From Hexactinellida sp. DTS-2022 (Eukaryota > Porifera > Hexactinellida): a stretch of DNA of 64,000 nt. The notes beneath the pieces were generated by a model, which saw only the letters and a list, made by a program, of their open reading frames with translations, searched no databases and had not been told where the DNA came from. Positions within the stretch are counted from its first letter, which is position 1, and every line of letters starts with the position of its first letter. Both the position numbers and the translations under genes were made by a program. Below, one piece after another: positions 18,854 to 29,693 of the stretch. The stretch lies in the NCBI GenBank assembly GCA_028753945.1, contig JAPNXP010000015.1, positions 496,001 through 560,000 on the forward strand. Direction: 5' to 3'.

Positions 18854-20248
18854 TCAATAAGTTGTTTTCAACTTTCTCCAAGACAGAAAGGTCATAACTA
18901 GCACAACAAGGAACAACACCTCCATCACAGTACCCATCACCATCGGACGGTGCACGTTTCCGCCGGCCCACAGCGGTCCCATTATGGTCCCCAGACACAG
19001 GAACGATCTCCGAATTCCTTGTGACACTCCCTGTATCTGCGGAGGCACTAGCTTTGAGAACATTGAAGATGCGCCCACGAAATAGAACGGGAGGCATATT
19101 ATTATAAGCGTGGAGGTGCAGTAGAGCTTTAGGAGATTCACGTTCCCCTCGTGTGTTCCCATTCTGTGTGGGGTTATGCTCGGGAAAATGAATAGCAACA
19201 CTATATACGCTAATGCATTTCCTCCTAGGCCTATAACCATAAGCCACCGGTCCCCCATATACTGACTCAGTATACTAACGAACAGATACGAAATGAGTCC
19301 TTCTATCGAGCAGATTATATAGAACACACTCAGATATTCCTCGTTCCAGTACAGGTTAGCCTCAGCCCAGGGCACAACGAATGTCTCTATGCAGGTTTGG
19401 TTAAACATAGTCACGAACGTGAGCGCTAGCAGCAGTATAACCTCGTGACGTAGGAGCGTACTGGCCACTGTGCGCCAGGAAAAGTACGGATGTATACCGG
19501 ATTGGGAACGACTGTTAGAGGAGGTTAATGTGTTCCTGTGTGCGTCTGGTGGTGTCAGAGGTTTGGCCTGTATTAGAGGGGCGCCCTCCGAGTTAATGCT
19601 GGGCCGCATGGCGGTTGTGAGGTTGCTATCTACCGGATACTGCTGCTTAGGGGCCGACTTGACACAAACAACAAATATGAGCAGCAGCACACTCCACAGC
19701 ACTGCCATGACTAACCCTGGTACTGACAACGCGTCTATGAGAAAGGGACCGATGTAGAAGTGTAGGTATATAAGGAAGAAGTTAAGCCCCGGGCCCAGGA
19801 GCAAGCCCAGCTGAAAACAAGCGAAGAAGAGAGAGAAAACTCGCGTCTGTTTCTCCTTAGGGACCGTCCAGGCCAGCTCGCTTATGAGCGTAGCCCCGGC
19901 AGATGCCCCGAGTCCATTAACAAATCTAGCGCCCAGAATGGAATACTGCGAGAACCCCATGAAGTACAGGATGTTCCCGCTTATCTCGAAAACAGTCGCT
20001 AGACTCATAATGACTTTGAGTCCGTGTGTCTTGTCGTACCAGTATCCGAAGAGGGGACCGAATAGCAGACGGGCCACACTGAAGATAGAGAGGGACAGTC
20101 CATAGAAAGCCTCGGTTGCCCCGTAGCGAGACAAGTAGTTCCATAAAGTGGGAATAACAACCGCGTACTCGACTCCACATAGAAAGTTATAGCTCGTAAA
20201 GATAAAGAAGTTCGTCAGCTGACGGACACTAGACCAATCATAACTCAT
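18854..20248 (-). CDS. Major facilitator superfamily transporter, MFSD8-like
   Basis: Polytopic membrane transporter, 464 residues, single exon, ATG at 20248. About twelve hydrophobic segments are visible; the N-terminal half includes the loop GYWYDKTHG between helices 2 and 3 (an MFS motif A variant) and GARFVNGLGASAGATL. A hydrophilic central loop of about 60 residues separates the halves. The C-terminal half has VPPQIQGVSQGIRRSFLCLG, comparable to the [21 protein letters not shown] region of MFSD8/CLN7. MFSD8 is a lysosomal protein, but I cannot tell orthology from membership of a broader MFS-SPX-like group. The substrate is not inferable. Confidence 0.8.
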   Translation of the reverse strand: MSYDWSSVRQLTNFFIFTSYNFLCGVEYAVVIPTLWNYLSRYGATEAFYGLSLSIFSVARLLFGPLFGYWYDKTHGLKVIMSLATVFEISGNILYFMGFSQYSILGARFVNGLGASAGATLISELAWTVPKEKQTRVFSLFFACFQLGLLLGPGLNFFLIYLHFYIGPFLIDALSVPGLVMAVLWSVLLLIFVVCVKSAPKQQYPVDSNLTTAMRPSINSEGAPLIQAKPLTPPDAHRNTLTSSNSRSQSGIHPYFSWRTVASTLLRHEVILLLALTFVTMFNQTCIETFVVPWAEANLYWNEEYLSVFYIICSIEGLISYLFVSILSQYMGDRWLMVIGLGGNALAYIVLLFIFPSITPHRMGTHEGNVNLLKLYCTSTLIIICLPFYFVGASSMFSKLVPPQIQGVSQGIRRSFLCLGTIMGPLWAGGNVHRPMVMGTVMEVLFLVVLVMTFLSWRKLKTTY

Positions 20249-20811
20249 TTTATTCCAGCACCAAAGTATCTATTATTTATTTTGCCCTACGGCCTATTTG
20301 CTATCCCTGTGACATGAAATCCATCCTAATTAGTAATCACACATGACCAACCGAGTATACTCAATCAGATATTCAATACTATTAATAGAGACTACTGTTG
20401 ATTGTCTCTGTACAAACACAATTGTATTGCCGCCCCCAGACCAGATGGTATCTGGTGTCCGCTGAGCTATTTTAGGAACAACAGGGGACATCCCACTGAG
20501 ACCGTGAGTGTACAACAAATATATTTAATTTTAGAATTACTTATAGAGAGAAATTTTAGAAATTTTAGAAATACTTATAGAGGGAAAAAGGTTAATGGAA
20601 TTTAGTAGTATAGTATTTAGAATAAAACTGATTTATTTAGGTGCAGGCAACTCTCGTTATAACGAAGTGCTTGGGACCTGTAATTTCCTTCGTTATAAGC
20701 GGATACTAATTAATGCATTTAGTGCTCTGGGGGAAATTTCCATTTCGTTATAAGCGGTTATTTCTTTATATCCGACTTCGTAATAACGGGAGTTCGCTGT
20801 ATATTTCTTAA
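20249..20811. other. Intergenic spacer with a MITE
   Basis: Upstream of the MFS gene. AT-rich; the only recognised element is the MITE at 20644-20799. Confidence 0.5.
20644..20799. mobile_element. TA-flanked MITE, CAGTGAACTCTCGTTATAACG family
   Basis: CTCTCGTTATAACGAAGTGC, CTTGGGACCTGTAA, the middle TTAGTGCTCTGGGG and inverted end GGGAGTTCGCTG are shared with copies at 26861, 36464 and 61444. TA follows the right end. Confidence 0.85.
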
Positions 20812-21126
20812 TTATAAACTCACAGTTAATTGAGGAGCAGAGGGTTTTAAGCTTGTCTGGCGGATAATTTCCCCGGGGTGAGTGAGTTCCTGTTTGGTAC
20901 CAAAAAAGTTGGAAACTTGGCTTGAAGGTGTCAAGTCCTGTCTGTGAGTATCTGTCTCTTCCGATGGGAAGAATACCTTAGTGCCCTTGCTGTTGCTAGT
21001 GGGCTTATAGGGGTCTGGTAGGATCGGGGGTCTCAAGTGCTTACCTTTGTATTTTGGTTTATTAGAAGTTAAGTCGTTGCCCATTACAGAGCATTGTACA
21101 ACTAATGTTAATAAATTGGGATTCAT
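20812..21126 (-). CDS. Small hypothetical protein, possible N-myristoylation signal
   Basis: Open frame of 104 codons ending just past the MITE. The first ATG is at 21126, but an internal ATG at 21084 gives MGNDLTSNKPKYKGKHLRPP, which fits the N-myristoylation pattern (Gly2, Thr6) followed by basic residues; that start gives 90 residues. The rest is polar, proline-containing and without a known domain (LRPPILPDPYKP; SSQVSNFFGTKQEL). There are no introns. Codon usage looks coding and the flanking spacers suit a separate gene, but homology was not recognised. Confidence 0.45.
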   Translation of the reverse strand: MNPNLLTLVVQCSVMGNDLTSNKPKYKGKHLRPPILPDPYKPTSNSKGTKVFFPSEETDTHRQDLTPSSQVSNFFGTKQELTHPGEIIRQTSLKPSAPQLTVSL

Positions 21127-21223
21127 GTGTGTGTTAAATATTTGTATTTGTATTCGTGTAAGTCAATCAATAAAACATTTGTATATCATGGCGAGTAAAT
21201 AAGTGTCAGTTTGTTGTTGTTTA

Positions 21224-22357
21224 TCAAATCTTTCCGTGTGCCACGAGTTTTTGCAACTCAGCTGTCATTTCTCTGTCAAAGGAATGCGCCTTTGAGTATA
21301 GCCCCTCAGGTGTCAGCCCCTCAAACTCCCCCTGCGGCCTCGCGATTCCGCGAGCGAGACACCGCGCCAGGAGGAACAGACCCAGAGAGACCCCGGCGCA
21401 GGCCAGGTGCGGGCGGAACTTTAGCTTCGTCGCTTCTTCGATTACTTCCTCTCTACTCTCATACCTGCAAACAAAGTATAAATATACATACAGTCGACTC
21501 CGCTTATTAATAGAGCCATTGGTAATAGATTTCTCCGCTTAATCGGGTCATAATTTCACAGGATTTATAGGACGGAATTAATTTTGTATTAAAATATTTT
21601 CGGTTAATCACTTTATGAGCTCGGAGGCTAGCTGTTTGGTCTTTGTATAGAACTGGTTTCTGTAGTAGGCATACACCAGCTGTCCCTTGGCGTAGGCGCT
21701 GCTCTGATTGGCTGCCGCCGTCAGACAGCGGAAGGCCTGACTCAGGTCCCGCGCGGACCCCTGTCCTTCTGTCAGGAACACCCCCAGCACCGATAGGGAC
21801 TCCACCGAGCCGCTCCTAGCAGCCAGGCGGTGCCAATGGAATGCCCGCTTTATGTCTAGGGTGTCGGGGCGGGTGTAGTAGAATCCCAGCATATTCATCG
21901 CTTCCGCATTTCCAGCTTTCGATGCCGACTCCCAATATTCAGCGGCTCTATAACACAACACGATTAGATACTCACAATCCTAAGAGAGATCTAATTACTT
22001 CTTAGTGTCTGGCCATACACCGAACCCCTCGTAGAATGCCTTCCCTACGTGGAACTGTGCACTGGCCCTCAGATGCTCCGTCTTGGAGTCAGCTGAGTCC
22101 GCGAGACTCCTCATCAGCTCCACCCCTCTCCGGGGGTCCTGCTCTGTCCCGAGACCCTCGAACAGCATGACCCCCACCTGGTACTCACTCTCCCTGCTCC
22201 CGCTGTCTCTGCCGCGCAGGAAGGAGAGGAACCCGGCAGAGAAGCTGCCCGCATCACACAGGTACTGTCCCATCTGGAAGTGGGCCTGGGGCAGTCCCCG
22301 CTCGCAGAGGAACTCCAGCTGGCGCAGCCACACGCCCTCCTCTAGCTCTGCTGCCAT
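21224..22357 (-). CDS. LRP2BP: Sel1-repeat protein, LRP2-binding protein (LRP2BP) like
   Basis: Three exons, 22357-21999, 21947-21612 and 21464-21224, give 311 residues. Donors are GTAATT and GTGATT, both phase 2; the acceptor AGs are clear. Sel1-like helical repeats run through the protein: QAHFQMGQYLCDAGSF, SEYQVGVMLFEGLGTEQD, AQFHVGKAFYEGFGVWPD, AMNMLGFYYTRPD, SLSVLGVFLTEGQGSA and, in exon 3, SLGLFLLARCLARG. Size and repeat layout match LRP2BP, a cytoplasmic adaptor that binds the megalin tail. The family call is firm for Sel1 repeats and moderate for LRP2BP. Intron 2 carries a MITE-like sequence. Confidence 0.8.
21494..21600. mobile_element. MITE-like sequence with CAGTCGACTCCGCTTATTA end
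   Basis: After TA the end CAGTCGACTCCGCTTATTA resembles pogo/Tigger termini. The right end is not clear. Lies in intron 2 of the Sel1 gene. Confidence 0.5.
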
Positions 22358-22390
22358 GACACCCTGGTATGCAACTAGTGACCCCAGGTA

Positions 22391-22562
22391 CAGTGGATAC
22401 GGTTATAAGCACATCGTAGGGAACTGCACTTGATGTCTTATAACCGTCATGTTCTTATAACCGACATAAATTATACAGGCTATATGGCAACCGTTTTCCA
22501 ACTTAGTGTTCTTATATCCGATATGTTCTTATAACCGGTGTATTTATATCCGACATCTACTG
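22391..22562. mobile_element. TA-flanked MITE, CAGTRGATGCCGG family
   Basis: CAGTGGATACGGTTATAAG at the left, CCGACATCTACTG at the right, with internal GTTCTTATAACCG repeats. It lies directly upstream of the Sel1 gene, within about 35 bp of its start codon. Confidence 0.8.
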
Positions 22563-22769
22563 AATTAACGGCAGTTAAATTTATTTAAAATATCCCGCCC
22601 ATCGTGACAAATGACCAAAGGAATCTTCAAATGGTTATTACTTTAAAATCATGGCTCCGATTGAGTTGAAATTTTCAGTGTAGGTGGTACTTATGTATGT
22701 ATATTGTACTAATCTCAATTTATTATGATGACTAGAGATAAGAATATCTGATTATATATAATGTACAAA

Positions 22770-23243
22770 CTATTTTCTTTTTGTTAATTTATTTATTTCA
22801 CTCTGGCTGACTTTAAGAACGCCCCCTTTCAGCCGCCCTAAAGTTGGACCGAACTTAATTTTCCCATCCTTCCATCTCCCTCTCCCCTTAACAACCGCCT
22901 TCTTCTTAAATATGTGAGCTCCCAATATCCGTTCCTCCTCTTTTCTCTTAACTTCCTGTTCCCGTTTATCTTTCTGCTCTAGCATGAACTGCTTGTAGTT
23001 AACACACCTCCGCTTGGGCTGTTTCCCCCCCAGTCGCTGCACCCTCTCCCGGACGTACTCCCGCCGCTTGCTGCCCAGCAGACTGCGCATGTTCATGCAG
23101 TGGATCTCGTTCATAAGACCGGTCAGGTCTCGCTTCACGTCCAGAGGGTTAGTTGGCGGAGTTACCAGCTGATTTTTTAGGGGGACGTTGGTTTTATTTT
23201 GAAACAAATCTAAATTTCGGTCGGAGGCTTTTTTCTTAGACAT
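22770..23243 (-). CDS. C1orf131/Faf1-like pre-rRNA processing protein (DUF4602)
   Basis: 157 residues, very basic, single exon. Start MSKKKASDRN. The C-terminal half fits the DUF4602 family (human C1orf131, yeast Faf1): GGKQPKRRCVNYKQFMLEQK, a helical EQEVKRKEEER stretch, a DIFKKK-like HIFKKKAVVKG and the terminal GRLKGGVLKVSQSEINKL, equivalent to human GKFKNGTLILSPVDIKKI. Family members act in the nucleolus in the small-subunit processome. The N-terminus is shorter than in the human protein. Another component of the same complex, UTP21, is encoded at 46399-49619. Confidence 0.72.
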   Translation of the reverse strand: MSKKKASDRNLDLFQNKTNVPLKNQLVTPPTNPLDVKRDLTGLMNEIHCMNMRSLLGSKRREYVRERVQRLGGKQPKRRCVNYKQFMLEQKDKREQEVKRKEEERILGAHIFKKKAVVKGRGRWKDGKIKFGPTLGRLKGGVLKVSQSEINKLTKRK

Positions 23244-23426
23244 TTCGGCGCCTGTGAGCTAGAATTTGTAAACAACAACAACAGAGGTGTCAATATATAC
23301 ACACTGGAATAATAATAATCTATAAAATCATATATACAGAACTTCAGCAATAAAAATACAAAGTCCTCCTAGAAAACACAAAGATAGGGAGTTTGTTAGA
23401 AAGTGATTTTGGAGAGCGGGTCACAG

Positions 23427-26417
23427 CTAAATCTCTCCGATGTATTTGAGACATTTCCCGGTGGCGTCGATCTCCTGCAGCTGTCCCGACAACACGTGGG
23501 TATCCAAATGAATCTCAGTTCTCTCCAGGAGCGCTTCTAGTGCGGTCTGGCGAAGCAGAATGTTGTTCGCGAACTCCCGTAGCTCGTTAACCTTACTCAC
23601 CTGGCCGCTAAGCTGTACCCGTAGAGCCAGTATACGCGGGTACGTGCCGTTAAGCACTCGGAACCTCTCGTTAATGGTCGCGCTTATCTCCTGTATAGTT
23701 TGGGACAGCTGAGAGGCCTGGGGTACCAACAGGTTGGACCTGTCTGTCAGGGTGTTAATGTCATCAGCTGTGTCCCTTCCCCTCTGTGTGAGCTCAGCCA
23801 GTCGCCCCTGATTGCTCTCCCGCAGCTGGAGACTCTCTCCCAGATTTGCGCTCGCGTTATTAACCCGCTCGGTCAGGGAGGGCAGCAGCGCTGTCACCGC
23901 CCCCACGTCAGATATTATTCCCCGGACGGTCTCACTCAGGTTCCTCACGTGCTCCCTCAGCTGCTCCAGCTGTTCCAGCTGATCGGCAGCAGAGGCGGAG
24001 TCAGCTGAGAGCCCGGGTCCCAGCGCCAGGAGCCGGGAAAACGACGTATTAAGCAACAGCTGACTGCCGACTAGAGTATCGAGGTACGGCTGTATCAGCT
24101 GTAGGCTGCTCTCCCCATTAACTAGGATCTGTTCGTTACTCAGCACCTGCTCCAGAGTCCGGTTTATGTACACAGCTATCTCAGCTGCTTCTGAGACCGT
24201 TAGGGATACGGTCAGCTGTAGAATCTCAGCTGATAGCCTGCTCAGCTCGCTCGCGTCAGCTGACTGCTGAATGCAGACACTAACGCTCTCAACAGAGCTC
24301 TCTAGCACGGGCACCAGCTCGCATAGACTCCCGTTAATCTGAATAAATACGTCACGCAGTTGCACCAGTCGGTTCAACAGATCCTCAAAGGTGGACCTGT
24401 TAGCGATGAGAGCAGAGAGCGGCTCAATCAAATCGCCCTCTCGGACTCGCAAGCGTGCGATGTGGGACTGGAACAGGTTGGCAACGACGACGAGACGTTG
24501 GTATGTGCCACTCAGACACTGGGTGCTCTGTCCGCAGAGAGAGGCACGCGCGGCAACTGACACCTCTGTGACAGCATTCCTGTGCTCCTCTAGGGTCGCT
24601 ATCTGCCCGGGTACCCCCGCTATGTCTATGGTTAGGTATAGCTCTATGCTGCGACTAATGGCGATACCAGCCGCGCTTAGGGAGCCCCTGAGGGCCCTGG
24701 CGTCCGTGTACAGGCCGCTGCTGGCGTTAAGGAGGGAGGACAGCTGGGAGAACTGAGCGGATAACTCGGTGCTGTTGAGAGGGGCCAGGAGCGTCTCTAT
24801 GAAGTTATCTAGCGGCGCCGTCTGCAGCTGAGCTAGGTGTGTGGCTAGCAGCTCCACCAGTACCTGGATCTCCCCGAGAGAGCGGGAGGGGGTAACCGCG
24901 AGGGAGGAGAGGATCAGTGAGGTCCCGTTAAGGGCCCCTCTCGTGTCTCGGAGGGAGGAAGCCAGGGGACAGACGAGTGACGCGTCGCTCAGCTTAGCTT
25001 CAGAAATCAGCTGTTTCAGCTCTGTTATGTTAGCTTGCAGTCTCTCGAATAGATCGAACCCGCTGTCCCATCCCTGGCAGGTCTGCACGAACTGCTCCAG
25101 CGCCTGTATTTCTGTCGGGACACCGGCTGATAGCGACAGGTACCTATCGTAGCACGCGTCGCACCTCTCACAGGGCACCCCGGCCCCTGGGTCCCCTCTG
25201 TACCCCTCCAGACACCCCTCGCACCCCGGCCCCCTGTAGCCGACCGGACACGCGCAGATGTGTCCCGCCAGCGGCCGTGAGGCGTCCATAGCGACGCACG
25301 AGTTGGAGACTTGGAATGCGGAGGCGGGGCCGGTGGGACACTGGCAGGGGTAGCAGCCCTCGGGGGACCCGGCCTCCCCGAAGTGGCCCTCTCGACAGAG
25401 GTGGCAGTACCGCCCCCTGGTGTTCTGTCGGCAGTCGCGGCAGGTACCCTCCTCGGAGTCGCAGAGGCCGGAGTGTCCCGAGCAGGAACAGGGGACGCAA
25501 GGGGCGAATTGGCCCCCTCCCTCTGGGGACCGCGTGTAGCCGGTAGAACACCTATAACAGCAGGCATGCATTAATACAGGCAGGTATACATAGTGGTGTC
25601 CTCCTAATAGCAAGTCACATTTTGCATGAATTTTGCTTGCTAATAAGCGAACTTACTACAGTTGAAACCGGTTTTTTCATTTCTTTTCAGATAAAAATAG
25701 TAAGAAAAAACCGATTAAAAACACTAGTAAAGTTGGAATTTCTTACAAAAGATTGTATCACTAATAGTTAGAATAAACCGATAAGTTAGAATAACCAGAG
25801 TTAGAATAAACCGGTTTCGACTGTATTAGACTTAGAGGAACAGAAATAACATTAATGCTCGCTTAGGGAATGAAATTAACTTGTAACTCCTCACCTCTCG
25901 CAGAACTGTCCCGTGTGTCCCTCGGGACACTCGCATTCCTCTACGTTGCTAGCCAGCTCCCCGCCGTTTCCGGTCGGCACGGAGTCCCACAGATCCGCGG
26001 CGAATAACCGCACGTACCGGTCCCCCCTGCCGGCGCTGGAAACCGCAGAAACCACCAGCTGTAGCCCCCCCAGCTCTGCCAATGAGCTCCTCAGCTCTGC
26101 CTGCGTAGCCTGGTCTCCGGAACCGGATAGGAACCGGTTTCCCACGAGACTAATGCGCAGCGCGTGCTCGAGAGAGAGAGCCGTCACTTCCTGAGTAAGC
26201 CGAGATGAACCATGGATATCGGTTAACACAATCTGTATGGACTCTGGGACGAAGTTAGAGCTGAGACTAAGAGACAGTACTGAGGAGTACGCATTCCTTC
26301 TGTCGCCAAGGTAACCAGGAGGGAATGTTATTGTGAGACTCAAATCCGAGGCGGTCAGGTTGTACAGGAGATGTCCCTCTACAACCTAAGTAAACAGAGT
26401 AAATAATCATCAATGTT

Positions 26418-26448
<31 letters not shown>

Positions 26449-29426
26449 TACCTGTATCTGTCCAGAGGCTTGTCCCACCCAGTTCTGAGATCCGGTGTCG
26501 AGAGAGGTCAGCTGTCTCCTCCAGCCCCTGGCAACGGAGCATTCCTGAGAGAACCCGTTACAGAAACAGCTGATACAGTCCCCGATGGCGGCGGAGGCTC
26601 TCGGACACAGCCCGCACACGCCCTCTAAGCGGGTGCACTCGCCGCAGTCCCTCCCAGCTGTGAAGCCCTTGCAGTCGCACTGCCCCCCGCACTTGTCGCA
26701 GGTGTCGGATTGTGTCCCGTTAACGTGGCAGTCGCAGGAGAGAGCCCCGTCGTTCAGGTAGACAGAGATTAGCTTTTGGGAATAGCTGCAGCAGTTGTCC
26801 GAGTCCAGGTCTTCTTCACACCTACACACACACAGACAGAATTAAACACAGAGACAAATACAGTGAGCTCTCGTTATAATGAAGTGCTTGGGACATGTAA
26901 CTCCTTCGTTATAAGCGGATAATAATTAACGCATTTAGTGCTCTGGGGAAAATCCCCATTTCGTTATAACAGACTTCGTTATAACGAGAGTTCATGTATT
27001 AAGAAACATACTATCTACCTTTTGTTCTGAGAGGTCTCGTCCAGCCAGATCCCCGCCAGGTCGCAGGCTGCCGCTGCCCCCCTCTCACAGGCGGGAGAGA
27101 CCCTGGTGTCTACGTCCCCCTGTCCCACCTCTCCCACGTAGTGCCCGTCCCGCACCCGCGAGCAGGTGTCCCCCTCCACGCCCCCTCTGCAGACACAGGT
27201 CCCGTTAATAGGGTGGCAGATTAGCGGGAGGAGGGTGGTCCCTATGGAGCAGCCGCAGGGGCGACACCCGAACGTGTCCGCGGGGAAGGGGCCGTGGTAC
27301 CCGTTTCGACAGGTCTGGCAGAGGAGGCCGGCGGCGTACTTCTTGCAGAGACAACGTCCGGTCTCCGGATCGCAGCCCCTGGCCCCGGACCCGCAGAGAC
27401 AGGGCCGACATCCGTCCGGGTCCGAGGGGGACAGACCGTAGAACCCCGGCTTGCACCGGTCGCACCGCGCCCCTCGGACGTTCCTCTTGCACGGACAGTA
27501 TCCATACGCGTCGCACTGGGGCCCGAGAGCCCCTGTGACGTCACAGCCGCAGTGGCTACAGATCTGGGAGTGGAAGAGCCAGCCCCGCCTCAGGTAGACC
27601 GGGTTCTGGTAGAAGCCGGGCAGACACCGGTCGCACAGGTCTCCCGTGGTGTTGTGCTCGCACTCTCGGCAGAGCTAGGAGACAATAGTAATAGTAATGA
27701 GACTATAATAAAGCTAATAGACTAGTGAATAATCAGTTATACAACAATAGAGCAATAGCCATATTCGTGAATAATCAGTTATAACTATTGAGCAATAGCC
27801 ACCTAATTATAACTACATATAGAGCAATAGCACTATTAGCTGTTCCAATCTAAAATGGGTCAAATATTACTGTTATTGAACAATCATAAATAATCAATAA
27901 TTCTTGCCATTTTCAATGAATTAGTCAACTTAGGTTCCAATTATACAATATTCGCGGTTTTATGAATGGTAATAGGAATGCAGACTTGCACATCTGCAGA
28001 AAGTAAGAATAACCACTGAGTATTAAGCCGCCTCCCTCCCATACAAGATATCATCTTGGTAACCAGATAGGGGATTAGGAATGCAAGTTATCTGTAACAA
28101 GATATTAGTGCATACCAATCTCTGAAATTATGATTAATTGCAGGATCTAATTTAGGTCGATTAGAACAATTTAAGTCAACAAAATATTAATAATAAAGTT
28201 GACTAAAACTGAGTTAAACTTTTCAATTAAAAACCAAATTGCCTGTAATATCAAGTTGTGCTAGACAGAATAGTATAGTATAGTCATGTGGTATAGCAAA
28301 TACCTGGGTTTCTCTATCTGTGTCGTAGTAGCAGTTATCGGAGTGGGAATTGCACCTACACATCTCGCAGAACCCCGGGTATGTGGGTGTGGAGGGTGCC
28401 CATCTCTTCCGATTGTATCCGTACTGGCACTGCCCACAGTGGGGCCCGTCTGTGTTGTGTCTACACTCACAGACCCCCGGGACAGAGGCCCCCTCCTGCC
28501 CCCCTAGAGGGGTACAGGTGTCCGCGTGCCCGTGGCAGTGGCAGGCCCCGAACACCTGGAAGCTGGAGATGCTGTAGCTGATCGGCAGGAGCGAGTTAAC
28601 CGGCTGTAGGGCCAGCAGACGGAGTCTCAGGTTGGTCACGGTCAGCTGAGCGGTGGGCAGAGACAGATGGAGGGGATCCGAGGCCCAGAAGGGGAGGTGT
28701 GCCGGGAGGACCAGGTCAAACAGGAGGCTGCCTCCGAACTGATTGACACCTAAGGACAACAAGTCATACAGTAGAACCTGTTAATCCGATCCCGTTGGGA
28801 TAGGAATAAATTATACAGGCTCTAATGCATAGTCCGACGCTCATTGGGATAAGCAATAAGTATGCAGGTTCTACTATATACGAATATAAAGCGAGTATTA
28901 ACTAAACTCACCGAAGTAATCAGGTGTGCACACCACGTCTGCTACCGCCGCCCTGTCGCCGGCTGACCGATCTGGCATCCGGAAGTACCACGGACAGTCC
29001 GTAGCGTAGAACTGCAGAGCTCGCCAGGTGTCTCCCCCGTCGGTAGATACCTCAACTACCGCAGAGGCGGGGAGGAATGTGGCGAAGGTAATGTTAACAC
29101 CCAGCAACTTGAAACTCGTCTCTAAATCCAACTGAGATTTTATAAAATATGTTTTCTGTGTGTAGTTACAAACTAACCTGAATAGTGGCATTTTGTTGTC
29201 CAGGCTCTGACACCCATTTGGTGTCCGCATTCCTATCGTTAAGATACGTATCCAGGCTAGAGCAGAACTGGGAATTCTCACAAGACCCACTCACTTGCAG
29301 ATCGCGACCAAAAGCCAAATCGCCACTCGGCGGATAACAAAACTTCTCATCGCAAGACGAGCACAAGGAAACGCCTATGCTCACAACACAAAACAACAAC
29401 AATTGTGACAATATACTCCGATCCAT
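23427..29426 (-). CDS. Laminin subunit, gamma/beta type
   Basis: Secreted basement-membrane chain, 1518 residues, seven exons: 29426-29178, 29131-28912, 28749-28304, 27674-27019, 26821-26452, 26385-25895, 25551-23427; all phases join (0,1,0,2,0,2). Signal peptide MDRSILSQLLLFCVVSIGVS. The laminin N-terminal domain opens CYPPSGDLAFGR (beta-like) and ends SISSFQVFGACHCHGHADTC (gamma-like). Laminin EGF-like repeats follow, for example CDRCKPGFYGLSPSDPDGC. An L4-type domain (FPPGYLGDRRNAY) interrupts an EGF repeat, then more EGF repeats, then about 490 residues of coiled coil. A single Cys near the end (ATGKCLKYIGEI) suits the interchain disulfide of beta and gamma chains; no C-terminal LG domains, so it is not an alpha chain. 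Confidence 0.9.
25659..25823. mobile_element. TA-flanked MITE, CAGTCGAAACCGGTTT family
   Basis: Left CAGTTGAAACCGG, right AAACCGGTTTCGACTG, TA on both sides, internal TTGGAATTTCTTACA shared with 3855-4030. In the last laminin intron. Confidence 0.85.
26421..26448. repeat. (AAC)n microsatellite next to a splice donor
   Basis: About nine AAC units directly downstream (minus strand) of the exon 5 donor of the laminin gene, so the intron starts GTATGTTGTTGTTG. Confidence 0.9.
26861..26996. mobile_element. TA-flanked MITE, CAGTGAACTCTCGTTATAACG family
   Basis: Left CAGTGAGCTCTCGTTATAAT, right CGTTATAACGAGAGTTCATG, with the shared middle TTAGTGCTCTGGGG. In a laminin intron. Confidence 0.88.
27675..28303. 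other. Laminin intron 3, with short tandem-like repeats
   Basis: 629 bp. Around 27724-27830 a segment of about 50 bp (GTGAATAATCAGTTATA then AGAGCAATAGC) occurs two to three times imperfectly. The rest is AT-rich unique sequence. Confidence 0.5.
28769..28875. mobile_element. TA-flanked MITE, CAGTAGAACCTG type, 107 bp
   Basis: Left CAGTAGAACCTGTTAATCCG, right TATGCAGGTTCTACTA; internal inverted CCGTTGGGATAGGAATAAAT and CATTGGGATAAGCAATAAGT. In a laminin intron. Confidence 0.75.
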
Positions 29427-29693
29427 TTACCTGCAATCAGACTATTCTACTACGCCGGACAACTATAGCATTAAATAAGCTCAGCGAACGCATATTGCAT
29501 GCGTTATATCTTATTACACTGTGTAGGCTGCGGGGTAACTTGCAGCATTGAGAATTCAATGAAAATAATATTTGGTTTAGCTTATTGAGATGATCAATAT
29601 TTGATTATCCAGAGTGGTTTTATTATGGTGGTTGAATTAGGAGTGTTGCATTTATAATTATACAAACTTCAATATGGCTATATTGCAATATAT

